Shown in pieces: positions 25,386-35,785 of a stretch of DNA of 64,000 bases (the first letter of the stretch is position 1; the number at the start of each line of letters is the position of its first letter). A model generated the notes under the pieces. The model was not told where the DNA came from and made no database searches. It was given only the letters and a program-made list of their open reading frames with translations. Location: NCBI RefSeq assembly GCF_040640215.1, contig NZ_JBFABG010000006.1, positions 363,202-427,201 of the forward strand. The letters run 5' to 3'. The position numbers were made by a program, and so were the translations under genes. The stretch comes from Actinosynnema sp040640215 (lineage in GTDB: Bacteria; Actinomycetota; Actinomycetes; Mycobacteriales; Pseudonocardiaceae).

Positions 25386-25389
<4 letters not shown>
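23221..25389 (-). CDS. treY: Malto-oligosyltrehalose synthase TreY
   Basis: 722 residues starting ATG 25389, overlapping the treX stop by ATGA. Family motifs: TYRIQFTPDFTFADAEAVVD at the start, LYASPLLEAVPGSTHGYDVV, VVDIVPNHMAVE, nucleophile Asp in TGLRVDHPDGLADP, acid Glu in WLVVEKIL, and TALSTHDTKRSEDVRARL near the third carboxylate. TreY turns the reducing-end alpha-1,4 bond of maltodextrins into the alpha-1,1 bond of trehalose. The substrate is prepared by the debranching enzyme TreX upstream and the product passes to TreZ downstream. Length is slightly below the usual ~750-800 residues, with no catalytic gap seen. Confidence 0.95.
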
Positions 25390-27509
<2,120 letters not shown>

Positions 27510-27559
27510 AGGTGCTCCTCGGGAAAAAGCGGGAACGATTTCGACCCCACCGTTTTAGA

Positions 27560-27943
27560 TCATGGTCTGCGGGAGTGCGACCGGACGAGCTGGCCGCGGG
27601 CGGCCACGAGCAGCAGCCTGGCTTCCTGGAGCTCCCCGTAGCGCAGGTGCTCGGCAGCCGCTGCCGCGCACGCCACCGCCTGTTCCAAGGCGTCGTCCAG
27701 GCCGGGGTCGGTACGGCGCAGGGCGTCCACCAGGGATTCTTCCGCTTGTCTCGCACTGGACAGCACGTCCGGTGCCGCGCCGGGCTCCCCGTCCGCGCGC
27801 GGATTCGACAGCGCGTCGACGGGATCCGACGGGCGGACGGCGGCCAGCGCGTACTCCACGGCCCCCTCCAACGCGACGGCGGGCACATTAGGGGACATCT
27901 GTTCGGGCACCATCCCGGTGCGGGACACCAAGTCGGTGTTCAC
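27560..27943 (-). CDS. Small conserved-looking protein in the tre operon, function unknown
   Basis: 127 residues with GTG start at 27943 and ggaggtgg 9 bases upstream. It is Ala-rich and mostly helical (VALEGAVEYALAAVRPSDPV, then LVDALRRTDPGLDDALEQAV, then AAAEHLRYGELQEARLLLVA), with no signal peptide, membrane span or cysteine. It lies between malQ and treX with short gaps (87 and 50 bases), so it is co-transcribed with alpha-glucan genes. It could be a small regulatory or chaperone-like partner, but nothing in the sequence fixes a function. An internal Met at residue 11 or 16 could be an alternative start. Confidence 0.6.
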   Translation of the reverse strand: MNTDLVSRTGMVPEQMSPNVPAVALEGAVEYALAAVRPSDPVDALSNPRADGEPGAAPDVLSSARQAEESLVDALRRTDPGLDDALEQAVACAAAAAEHLRYGELQEARLLLVAARGQLVRSHSRRP

Positions 27944-28030
27944 GGGTGAATGCCACCTCCAACCATGACGCGGGTGACGTTCGACGATACTCCGCAGCGG
28001 TGCGGTGCGCGGTGACAGGCACGTCCCCGA

Positions 28031-29950
28031 TCACCGGCCGCGCCCCCTCGCCAGCGCCGCGCCCACCCGCCGGACGCGGGCGTCCGCGAACAGACCCGAC
28101 ACCCGGACCGGCAGCGGAATTCGCCAGTTCGGGTACTGGTCGACGGTGCCGGGCAGGTTCGGCTGGCGGATCTCACCCAGCGCGTCCTGGGGCGACGTCA
28201 GCAGCAGCAGCGACGGAGCCTTGGCTAGCAGCTCGTGAAAAGCGATAACCAGGTCATCGGCAGGCACCCCTTCCCGCTTGAGGAGGTCGAGCAGTTCGCC
28301 GCGCTCGCGCTCGGCGTTCCGGAATTCCCCTTCCGGATCGCCCGCAAACTGCCCCAGTTCGGCTCGCAGCCGAACGTGTTCCGCGCTCAGGAAACCGGCC
28401 ACCGTCGGCAGGTCGTGGGTGGAGATGCTGGCCATCGCCGAGGTGGTCCACCGCCCCGGCGGGACCAGCGGGTGGCCGGGCCGGTCGTAGTCGCGCTGGA
28501 ACCACAGCACGGCCGAGCTGAGCACGCCGTGCTCGTGCATGCTCTCGGTGACCTTCGGCTCGACCGTGCCCAGGTCCTCCCCCACCACCACCGCGCCCGC
28601 CCGGTGCGCCTCCAGGGTCAGCACGGCGAGCATCGCCTCGGCGTCGTAGTGCACGTAGGTGCCGCGCTTGGCCGGTTCGCCCGGCGGGATCCACCACAGC
28701 CGCCACAGGCCCGCCACGTGGTCGATCCGGATGCCGTCGCCGTGCCGCAGCACGTTGCGCAGCACCGCGCGGAACGGCTCGTAGCCCTGCTCCGCGAGCC
28801 GGTCCGGCCGCCACGGCGGCAGGTCCCAGTCCTGGCCGAGCTGGCTGAACGCGTCCGGCGGCGCGCCCACCCGCACGTCGGGCGCGAACGCGTCGCGGAT
28901 CGCCCAGGTGTCCGCCCCGCCGGGGTGCACGCCCACCGGCAGGTCGTGCACGATGCCGACCGGCATGGACCCGGCGGCCCGGCGGGCATCGGCGAGCTGG
29001 CGCTCGCACAGCTCCTGGAGCCACGCGTGAAACGCCACCCGGTCCGGGTCGGCGGTCGCGGTGGCCGGGTCGCGCAGCGGCTCGGGCCACCGCCGCCAGT
29101 CCGCGCCGTGCACCTCGGCGAGCGCGCAGAACCGGGCGAAATCACGCAGCTCGCCCGTCGGGGCGGGGTGCTCGACCAGCGGCCACAGCAGCTCCAGCGC
29201 GGCCCTCTTGGCCGCCCAGACGGCGTCGTAGTCGATCAGCTCGGTGTCGTTGTCGGGGCGCAGCGCGTCGACCGCCGCGCGGGTGGCGTCGTCGGCCTCC
29301 CGGTACGCGTCGACGTCCTCGATCCGCAGGTAGAGCGGGTTGGCGAACCGGCGGCTGGACGGCGAGTACGGCGAGCGCTCCACCGGGGCGGTCGGCGCGA
29401 TCGCCTGCACCGGGTTGACCAGCAGCACGCCCGCGCCGAGCTCGTCGGCGCTGCGCCGGGCGATCGTGGCCAGGTCGGCGAAGTCGCCCATGCCCCAGGA
29501 CTCGTCCGAGCGCATCGCGTAGAGCTGGAGCATCCAGCCCCAGGACTTGGGCACCGGGGCCAGGGCGTGCGGCGCGACGACCACCGTGCGGTCGTCCAGC
29601 CGGTGGTAGCCCAGCGGCGGTGCGGCGGGCAGGGTCAGCGCGCCGCCGTCCTCCAGACCCAGCACGCCGGGGCCGGGCAGCACGTCACCCGCCCGGAGCA
29701 CCACGGTACTCGGCTCGGGGCGGGGCGCGGCGAGCGCGCGGCGCACCGCTTCCGGGGTCGAGGCGTCCACGTCGAGCTGCGCCAGGACGGCCACGACCAC
29801 GTCGGGGTCCACGTCCGCGCGGCGTTGTCCGGCGTCCTCGTAGTAGGTGGCTACGCCGTGCAGTTCGGCCAGTGCGGCCAGATCGTCGTCCACGTGGGAC
29901 AGCTTCGTCGTTCCCGGTGCCCGGGTGCCAGGCGGGGTCTCGGTGGTCAC
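28031..29950 (-). CDS. malQ: 4-alpha-glucanotransferase MalQ
   Basis: 639 residues, GTG start at 29950. It has the GH77 pattern: an N-terminal actinobacterial extension (DDLAALAELHGVATYYEDAG), PSSRRFANPLYLRIEDV, the nucleophile region GIRIDHVAGLWRLWWIPPGE, acid/base in AVVVGEDLGTVEPKV, and SISTHDLPTVAGFLSAEHV. MalQ disproportionates maltodextrins, lengthening short chains so that TreY can use them. It is the first enzyme gene of the leftward alpha-glucan/trehalose operon, 122 bases downstream of a LacI-type regulator read in the same direction. Confidence 0.93.
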   Translation of the reverse strand: MTTETPPGTRAPGTTKLSHVDDDLAALAELHGVATYYEDAGQRRADVDPDVVVAVLAQLDVDASTPEAVRRALAAPRPEPSTVVLRAGDVLPGPGVLGLEDGGALTLPAAPPLGYHRLDDRTVVVAPHALAPVPKSWGWMLQLYAMRSDESWGMGDFADLATIARRSADELGAGVLLVNPVQAIAPTAPVERSPYSPSSRRFANPLYLRIEDVDAYREADDATRAAVDALRPDNDTELIDYDAVWAAKRAALELLWPLVEHPAPTGELRDFARFCALAEVHGADWRRWPEPLRDPATATADPDRVAFHAWLQELCERQLADARRAAGSMPVGIVHDLPVGVHPGGADTWAIRDAFAPDVRVGAPPDAFSQLGQDWDLPPWRPDRLAEQGYEPFRAVLRNVLRHGDGIRIDHVAGLWRLWWIPPGEPAKRGTYVHYDAEAMLAVLTLEAHRAGAVVVGEDLGTVEPKVTESMHEHGVLSSAVLWFQRDYDRPGHPLVPPGRWTTSAMASISTHDLPTVAGFLSAEHVRLRAELGQFAGDPEGEFRNAERERGELLDLLKREGVPADDLVIAFHELLAKAPSLLLLTSPQDALGEIRQPNLPGTVDQYPNWRIPLPVRVSGLFADARVRRVGAALARGRGR

Positions 29951-30072
29951 CCGAAGGTCGCAGGAGGTTCACCGGCGTTCACGGACCGCACCGGCGCGGA
30001 GATCGTCACCGGCGCGGTCGTCGGCTCTCGACCACCGGGGGTGCGCCACCGGGCGCGGGCCACCGGGCGGGG

Positions 30073-31014
30073 TTATCGGGAGCCGGTCACCCGTGGGCCG
30101 GTCGACTCCCGGACCACCAGGTGCGACGGCGGTGGGCGGTCGTCGTGCGGCTCGTCGCGCAGCTCGGCCAGCAGGCGGGCCACCGCGTGCGCGCCGCGTT
30201 CCCGCCACGCGCCCTCCACGGCCGTGATGCCCACCGCGCGGGCCAGCTCCGGGCCGTCGAGGCTGACGATCGACACGTCGCCGGGCACGTCCCGACCGTC
30301 GCGGCGCAGCCGCAGGAACACGCCCAGCGCCACCTCGCCGCTGGAGCAGACCACCGCCGTGGGCAGCCGGTCGCCGTCCAGCAGCGCGTCCGCCACCTGC
30401 TCACCGCCCGCGACCGTGGAGGACGACCACAGCGTCCACTCCGGACGCACGTCCAGACCCTCCGCGACCAGCAGCTCGTCGTAGGACTCGTCCACGTCCT
30501 CGGCGAGCACCAGCGCCACCTCGCGGTGACCGAGTTCCAGCACGTGCCCGGCCGCGAGCCGCAGCGCGTCCCGCAGGTCGTCGGGCCGCACCGCGACCAC
30601 CGGCACGTCCAGCGCGTCGAGCGCCCGGTGCTCGTCGTCGGAGAAGTCGACGGACAGCGCGAGGACGCCGTCCACCCGTCGGCCGAGCGGGGGCAGGTCG
30701 TCGAAGAACCTGGCCCGCGCGGCGTCGTCGCGCAGCACGTAGAGCAGCACGTCGTAGCCGGCGTCGCGCAACGCGCCCTCCGCGCCCGTGAGCACGTCAC
30801 CGCGCCCGACGTCGGCGGTCAGCACCGCCACCGCGTACTTGCGCCCGCCCGCGAGGCTGGACGCGTCCCGCGCGATCGCGTACCGCATCCGCTTGGCCAC
30901 CTCGGTGACGTAGCGGCGGGTCGCCTCGGACACCCCCGGTTCGCCCCGCAGCGCGCGCGACACGGTGGCCGCCGACACGCCGGCGGCCCGCGCGACATCG
31001 GACATGCTGGTCAA
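30073..31014 (-). CDS. LacI-family transcriptional regulator
   Basis: 313 residues. The TTG start at 31014 is chosen for gggagg 6 bases upstream and because it gives the typical LacI N-terminus (LTSMSDVARAAGVSAATVSR, ALRGEPGVSEATRRYVTEVA). A periplasmic-binding-protein-like sugar-sensing domain follows (KYAVAVLTADVGRGDVLTGA, VDGVLALSVDFSD, PTAVVCSSGEVALGVFLRLR). Position just upstream of malQ-treXYZ suggests it controls glucan/trehalose metabolism in response to a maltose- or trehalose-like ligand. The divergent neighbour on the other side is a peroxiredoxin. Confidence 0.88.
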   Translation of the reverse strand: MTSMSDVARAAGVSAATVSRALRGEPGVSEATRRYVTEVAKRMRYAIARDASSLAGGRKYAVAVLTADVGRGDVLTGAEGALRDAGYDVLLYVLRDDAARARFFDDLPPLGRRVDGVLALSVDFSDDEHRALDALDVPVVAVRPDDLRDALRLAAGHVLELGHREVALVLAEDVDESYDELLVAEGLDVRPEWTLWSSSTVAGGEQVADALLDGDRLPTAVVCSSGEVALGVFLRLRRDGRDVPGDVSIVSLDGPELARAVGITAVEGAWRERGAHAVARLLAELRDEPHDDRPPPSHLVVRESTGPRVTGSR

Positions 31015-31134
31015 TGCACACCTCCCGGCCTGACACGAGATTAGCCAGAACCGTACGGTCGCCCTGCCGCGAACACCGTGGGGGAGGTGATCGCCACCCC
31101 CGGTGGACCTCAGAGTGGAAGGACGCGCCGACCC

Positions 31135-31593
31135 ATGAAGGCAGGCGACACCGCCCCCGACTTCACCCTGGCCGACCAGGACGGCACGCCGCGCGCGCTG
31201 TCCGACCTGCTCGCGAACGGTCCCGTGGTGCTGTTCTTCTACCCGGCCGCGATGACCGGCGGCTGCACGGCGGAGAGCTGCCACTTCCGCGACCTCGCGG
31301 CCGAGTTCGCCGAGGCGGGCGCGCAGCGGGTGGGCATCAGCACGGACCCGGTGGCGAAGCAGAAGCAGTTCGCGGACCTGCACGGCTTCGACTACCCGCT
31401 GCTGTCGGACGAGTCGGGCGAGGTGGCGGCCCGGTTCGGGGTGAAGCGCCGCTTCGGCCCCCTGCCGGTCAAGCGCCACACGTTCGTCATCGGCACCGAC
31501 CGCACGGTGCTGGACGTGATCAAGTCCGAGTTCTCCATGAACACCCACGCCGACAAGGCCCTCACCACCCTGCGCGCACACACCGGCCGCTGA
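31135..31593 (+). CDS. Peroxiredoxin (Bcp/PrxQ type)
   Basis: 152 residues beginning MKAGDTAPDFTLADQDGTPR. The peroxidatic cysteine region reads FFYPAAMTGGCTAESCHFRD. The usual TPGCT motif is varied to TGGCT, with a second Cys five residues later that would resolve the sulfenic acid as in atypical 2-Cys PrxQ proteins. It ends VIKSEFSMNTHADKALTTLR. A cytoplasmic thiol peroxidase that reduces H2O2 and organic peroxides. It stands alone between a divergent LacI gene and a strong terminator. Confidence 0.9.
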   Translation: MKAGDTAPDFTLADQDGTPRALSDLLANGPVVLFFYPAAMTGGCTAESCHFRDLAAEFAEAGAQRVGISTDPVAKQKQFADLHGFDYPLLSDESGEVAARFGVKRRFGPLPVKRHTFVIGTDRTVLDVIKSEFSMNTHADKALTTLRAHTGR

Positions 31594-31631
31594 CCCCCAC
31601 CGCGCGCTCCCGGGCAGCCGTGGGTCAGACG

Positions 31632-31680
31632 ACCAGATCCCCATCCGGACCAGGGGGACGGGTCCGGATGGGGATCTGGT
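31632..31680. terminator. Very strong bidirectional hairpin terminator
   Basis: A perfect 20-bp inverted repeat (accagatccccatccggacc at 31632-31651, and its complement at 31661-31680) with a 9-base loop. It lies between the convergent peroxiredoxin and M23 peptidase genes. Confidence 0.85.
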
Positions 31681-31685
31681 TTCGG

Positions 31686-31724
31686 GCGCTGGTGTCGAGC
31701 GCTGGTGTCGGGCGCTGGTGTCGA
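31686..31724. repeat. Three tandem 13-bp repeats
   Basis: gcgctggtgtcg followed by a, g and a in turn: three head-to-tail copies at 31686-31698, 31699-31711 and 31712-31724. They lie between the terminator and the M23 peptidase stop. Likely replication slippage; non-coding. Confidence 0.7.
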
Positions 31725-31739
31725 GTGGTCCGAGCAGCG

Positions 31740-32687
31740 TCAGAGCGAGATGCCGCGCGCGCCCAGCCAGCCGATCGGGTCGATCTTCTGCGAGCCGCCG
31801 ACCCACACCTCGAAGTGCAGGTGCGGCCCGGTGGACTGGCCCCGGTTGCCCATGGTCGCGATCTGCTGACCGGCGGAAACCTGCTGGCCCTGGTTCACCA
31901 GGATCTCGTTGACGTGCCCGTAGACCGTGATGGTGCCGTCCGAGTGCTGGACGCGCACCCACAGCCCGAACCCGCTGGCCGGACCCGCCTCGACCACCAC
32001 GCCGTCGAGCGCGGAGAGGATCGGGGTGCCGATGGAGTTCGCGATGTCGACACCGAAGTGCGTGGTGCCCCACCGCGAACCGTACCCGGAGGTGAAGGTG
32101 CCCTCGGCGGGCTTGGCGGCCGAAGCGCCGGTGGACTTCGCGGCCCCGGCGGACTGCGTGGTCCCGGCGGCCGGTGCGGCCGGTGCGGCCGGAGCCGGAG
32201 CGGGCTGCCGGGCGGCCTCTTCGGCGGCGACGCGTGCCTTCTCGGCGTCTTCCGCGTCCTTCTGCCGCTTGAGCTCGGCCTGGCGGTTCGCGTAGCCGTC
32301 CGAGGCGTGCTTGATGGCCTGGTCGACGTACTGCCGGGCGTACAGGCCCTCGGACCGCATGAGCTTCGCGGTTTCCAGGCCCGGCTCGATGACGTGCCGG
32401 GTCTGGATCTCCTGGGGCTGTCGGGGCTGGGGCGACTGCTGCGGGGTGACGGAGACCGCCAACGCGGCAGCGAGGTTGGTGGACCCCGCCAGCGGCGTGA
32501 TCTGCGATCCGGACGTGCCGGCCGCGACGCCGACGCCGGCGGTCAGTGCTCCGAGCGCCACCACAACGGTGATCTTGCCGGTAGCCGGGGATCTTTCGTC
32601 ATCCGCGCGGTGGGAGCCGCGCTTGCCGGTGGTGCTCGGGGGCGTGCAGAACACGCTGCGACCACGGGCCTTGGTATGCCGTGCCAA
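31740..32687 (-). CDS. M23-family cell-wall endopeptidase
   Basis: 315 residues. The TTG at 32687 is preferred (ggaagg 7 bases upstream); an ATG at 32705 in frame has no ribosome binding site. A basic N-terminus is followed by a hydrophobic segment (TGKITVVVALGALTAGVGVA) that anchors or exports the protein. An Ala/Glu-rich coiled coil (~125-165), a Pro/Ala linker, and a C-terminal LytM domain follow: TTHFGVDIANSIGTPILSAL supplies the first His/Asp ligands and NRGQSTGPHLHFEVWVGG the HxH ligand and catalytic His. It cleaves peptidoglycan cross-links. It is preceded by a branched RNA leader, suggesting control at RNA level. Confidence 0.88.
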   Translation of the reverse strand: MARHTKARGRSVFCTPPSTTGKRGSHRADDERSPATGKITVVVALGALTAGVGVAAGTSGSQITPLAGSTNLAAALAVSVTPQQSPQPRQPQEIQTRHVIEPGLETAKLMRSEGLYARQYVDQAIKHASDGYANRQAELKRQKDAEDAEKARVAAEEAARQPAPAPAAPAAPAAGTTQSAGAAKSTGASAAKPAEGTFTSGYGSRWGTTHFGVDIANSIGTPILSALDGVVVEAGPASGFGLWVRVQHSDGTITVYGHVNEILVNQGQQVSAGQQIATMGNRGQSTGPHLHFEVWVGGSQKIDPIGWLGARGISL

Positions 32688-32719
32688 GGGAGTGCCTTCC
32701 TGCATCGGGGAGCCCGGTC

Positions 32720-32776
32720 AGGACACCCGGCGGGGGATCCGGGTGGCGGAGCTTTCGGGGAGCTCCGCCGTGTCCT
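32720..32776 (-). promoter_or_regulatory. Branched RNA structure in the 5' leader of the M23 peptidase
   Basis: On the minus strand AGGACAC and GTGTCCT (32770-32776 and 32720-32726) can close a stem enclosing two hairpins: GGCGGAGCT/AGCTCCGCC (9 bp, 45-53 and 61-69 of 327xx) and ACCCGG/CCGGGT (25-30 and 39-44 of 327xx). The result is a three-way junction about 30 bases from the start codon. Actinobacterial cell-wall hydrolase genes are often preceded by c-di-AMP riboswitches. I cannot match the ydaO consensus here, so the class is open. Confidence 0.5.
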
Positions 32777-33334
32777 TTTGGTGACCGAACTGTGACATGC
32801 GGCGGGGAACGTAACCCGCCGTGATGAACGAAGGCAACCCACACCTCTCGAACAGGGGCAAATTGGTGAGATAAACCACTGATTGCTACACGGAGTGATG
32901 AGATACTCGCAGGTTCCGTATTGCTCCGTTATAAACCGCAGGTCAGAGGTGGGGTGTCCCCGGCCTCCCGAAGGCAACGGACCGTGATCTTGTTACGGCC
33001 AGCGATGGTCCCCTGACTCACCGCGAAGATGTGGGGCACGAATCGGTTTACTTCGCGCGGACGCGGTGACGTCCGGGACGACTTGCTGACTTTTGACAGG
33101 AGGCAGCCGCCGCACCACCACAGTCGGGCATCTGGCCGAACGGCGTCGGGGGGACGGGCACGGTGGTGCGTTCATCGGCCCGGCACTGGTCGACGCGAAG
33201 GCGACCAGCAGACCGCCCAGTGCGCAGAGGCGCGCCTCTCAGCTCCAGGTGCCCACCCCTGGGAATCAACCATCGAGCGGTGCGAGCGCCGCGTGGCAGG
33301 GCGGCGGGCCGGCGCGCAGGGGCGTGGGTGTGGC
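32777..33334. other. Gene-free upstream region of the M23 peptidase
   Basis: No gene is supported. It holds the probable promoter for the M23 gene on the minus strand, with a TATAAC -10-like hexamer at 32929-32934, in a comparatively AT-rich patch (32860-32940) that stands out from the surrounding DNA. The remainder (33000-33330) shows only overlapping short frames without coding character. Confidence 0.45.
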
Positions 33335-33366
33335 GAACCCCGCCTGCCGGGTGGCAGGCGGGGTTC
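33335..33366 (-). terminator. Terminator after the class A PBP gene
   Basis: A perfect 14-bp stem: gaaccccgcctgcc (33335-33348), loop gggt, and ggcaggcggggttc (33353-33366). It lies 37 bases past the PBP stop. Confidence 0.85.
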
Positions 33367-33402
33367 TGTGGGGTGGGCAGAGAGTGGCTCGTGGGGCGGG
33401 GT

Positions 33403-35517
33403 CTAGCGGTAGCGCGGGTCCACCGGCGGTAGCTGCCTGATCTCCGAGGCACCGTGGATCGTCCGCATCGCGTTGAACCACGTCGGGGCCGCCACCTGAC
33501 CACCGAAGACGCCGCCCGCGTCGTTGGTGCCGCAGAGGCGGGGCGGGTTGCCGCTACAGATGACCTGGGGTGCGACGCCGTCGGTGAAGGTCATCACCGC
33601 GCCCGCGTACTGGGGGGTCGCGCCCATGAAGGCGACCGACCAGTGGTCTTCGGTGGTGCCGGTCTTGCCGATCATCGGGCGGTCCCAGCCGCCGGCCGCG
33701 CCGTGCGCGGTGCCGCCGGGCTTGGTGTCGGCGCTCATGCCGGTGGCCAGCGCGTTGGCGATCTCGGGGGCCACGGCCTGGTCGCAGGCGGCTTCCTCGA
33801 TCTGCACCGGGTTGCCGTTGCGGTCGGTGATCTTCTCGACCGGGGTGGGCGGGCACCACTTGCCGCCGCTCATGATGGTCGCGGCGACGTTCGACAGTTC
33901 CAGGATGCTGGTCGGGCCGGCACCGAGGGTGAACGAGCCGCTGTTGTCGCGCTTGTAGACGTCACCCTGGCTGGGGCCGTTCGACCCGTCCCGCTTGAGC
34001 GGGTCGCCGTTCTTGTTCACGCCCTGCATCGACTCGCGCAGGCCCAGCCGGTGGGCCATGTCGACCACGGTGTCCAGGCCCGCCTTCTCCTCCAGGATGA
34101 TGAACGCGGTGTTCGGCGACTGCGCGAGCGCCTCGGTCAGCGTCATCTTCTCCTTGTAGGTGCCGGCGTTCTTCACCGTGTAGCCCTTGCCGTTGTCCTT
34201 GTACACCTTGGACGTGTAGGTGGCGGGCACGTCGATCGGCCGGTCGATGCCGGCGATGCCCTTCTCCAGGGCAGCCGCGGCGGTGAACACCTTGTAGATG
34301 GAGCCCGCGCCGAACTTGGTCACCTCGGCCGGGATCGAGTAGGCGCTCTGGCCCGCGTCGGCGTTGTTGCCGAAGTCGCGGTTGGCGGCCAGCGCGCGGA
34401 CGCGGTGCTTGTCGCCGCCGGGCTCGACCACGGCCATCGCGTTCGCGACGCCGGGCTGGGTCTTGGGCACCTGCGCCTCGGCGGACTCCTTCGCGGCGCG
34501 GGTCGCGACCGGGTCCATCGTGGTGTGGATCGTGTAGCCGCCCCGCGTCAACTTGTCGACCGGGATGCCGGCGGTGTCCAGGTAGTCGACCAGGTACCGG
34601 CAGAAGAAGCCGTACACCGGGCCGTCGCCCGCCCCGACGCAGCCGTTGGGCAGCAACTGGAGGTCCGGCACGACGCCGATGTCCGCCGCCTTGTACTCGT
34701 CGGCCTTCTCCCCGGCGACCTTCGAGTCCGAGCCGAACGCGCCGTTGTCGCGCATCTTGTCGATCACCGTGTTGCGCCGCTTGATCGCGGGCTCCACGGC
34801 CGCGCCGGGGTTGAGCCGGCTGGGCTCGTTGACCAGGCCGGCGAGCATCGCGGCCTGCGGGACGGTGAGCTTGTCCGGCGTCGTGGCGAAGTAGGTCTTG
34901 GCCGCCGCGCCGACGCCGTAGGTGCCGTTGCCGAACGGGACGATGTTCAGGTACGCGGTGAGGATCTCGTCCTTGCTCAGCTTCTGTTCGAGCTGGGTCG
35001 CGATCCGGGCCTCGCTGATCTTGCGGCCGATGGTCGCCTCGGTGGCCTTCTCGTAGGCCTCCTGCTTGCCCTCGCCCACGACGAACGCGAGGTAGTTCTT
35101 CACGTACTGCTGGGTCAGCGTCGACGCGCCCTGGGACGTCTCGCCCTCGACGCCCGCCTTCGCCGCCGCACGGGCGATGCCCTGCCAGTCGACGCCCTTG
35201 TGCTCGAAGAAGCGCTTGTCCTCGATCGCGATGATCGCGGCCTTCATGGTGTCGGAGATCCCGGAGGACGGCACCGGGATGCGGTACTGGTCGTACAGGT
35301 ACGCGATCGGTGCGCCGTTCATGTCGAGCACGGTGGTGACCAGGGGCGGTTCGGCCTTGGTCAACTCCCCCGAGGTCTGGTCGACGGTGTCGGCGGCGCG
35401 GTTGGACGCCAGGCCCATCCCGCCCACGACGGGGAACAGCAGGGCGGCCAGCAGCACGCCCGCCATGAGGCACAGCCCCAACAACTTGAACAGACCCGTC
35501 GCACGCGCGGCGAACAC
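33403..35517 (-). CDS. Class A penicillin-binding protein (glycosyltransferase/transpeptidase)
   Basis: 704 residues. The GTG at 35517 is favoured by gagagggg 7 bases upstream; the open frame continues to 35619. One transmembrane helix near the N-terminus (LFKLLGLCLMAGVLLAALLF) is followed by a GT51 glycosyltransferase domain with IIAIEDKRFFEHKGVDWQG and ASTLTQQYVKNY. The transpeptidase has its active Ser in FGAGSIYKVF near residue 406 (SIYK, a variant of the usual STFK), SPN near 468 and KTGTT near 618. The enzyme polymerises and cross-links peptidoglycan at the membrane's outer face. It is read alone, with its own terminator. Confidence 0.93.
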   Translation of the reverse strand: MFAARATGLFKLLGLCLMAGVLLAALLFPVVGGMGLASNRAADTVDQTSGELTKAEPPLVTTVLDMNGAPIAYLYDQYRIPVPSSGISDTMKAAIIAIEDKRFFEHKGVDWQGIARAAAKAGVEGETSQGASTLTQQYVKNYLAFVVGEGKQEAYEKATEATIGRKISEARIATQLEQKLSKDEILTAYLNIVPFGNGTYGVGAAAKTYFATTPDKLTVPQAAMLAGLVNEPSRLNPGAAVEPAIKRRNTVIDKMRDNGAFGSDSKVAGEKADEYKAADIGVVPDLQLLPNGCVGAGDGPVYGFFCRYLVDYLDTAGIPVDKLTRGGYTIHTTMDPVATRAAKESAEAQVPKTQPGVANAMAVVEPGGDKHRVRALAANRDFGNNADAGQSAYSIPAEVTKFGAGSIYKVFTAAAALEKGIAGIDRPIDVPATYTSKVYKDNGKGYTVKNAGTYKEKMTLTEALAQSPNTAFIILEEKAGLDTVVDMAHRLGLRESMQGVNKNGDPLKRDGSNGPSQGDVYKRDNSGSFTLGAGPTSILELSNVAATIMSGGKWCPPTPVEKITDRNGNPVQIEEAACDQAVAPEIANALATGMSADTKPGGTAHGAAGGWDRPMIGKTGTTEDHWSVAFMGATPQYAGAVMTFTDGVAPQVICSGNPPRLCGTNDAGGVFGGQVAAPTWFNAMRTIHGASEIRQLPPVDPRYR

Positions 35518-35785
35518 CGAACAACCCCTCTCGATCCCCTGCGAAGCCCCTGCGATCCCCGTCGGGGAAAGCCCCTGATCTCTAAGTCGCTTGGCAACCG
35601 GTCCAGGTTGCTCGCCCACCCGAAATTACTCCTGCCCCATCCCGCCCGGTGCCAAACCCCCTGCGCCGGGTGGCGGCGGTCCGTTCGGGTCAATTGTCGA
35701 ACAGGAGTTCGAGGGGCGCAAGATCACGATCGGGTGGTGGTCGCACAAGATCAACGGGCTGTCGCCCGGCGCGGCCGGCGAGTGG

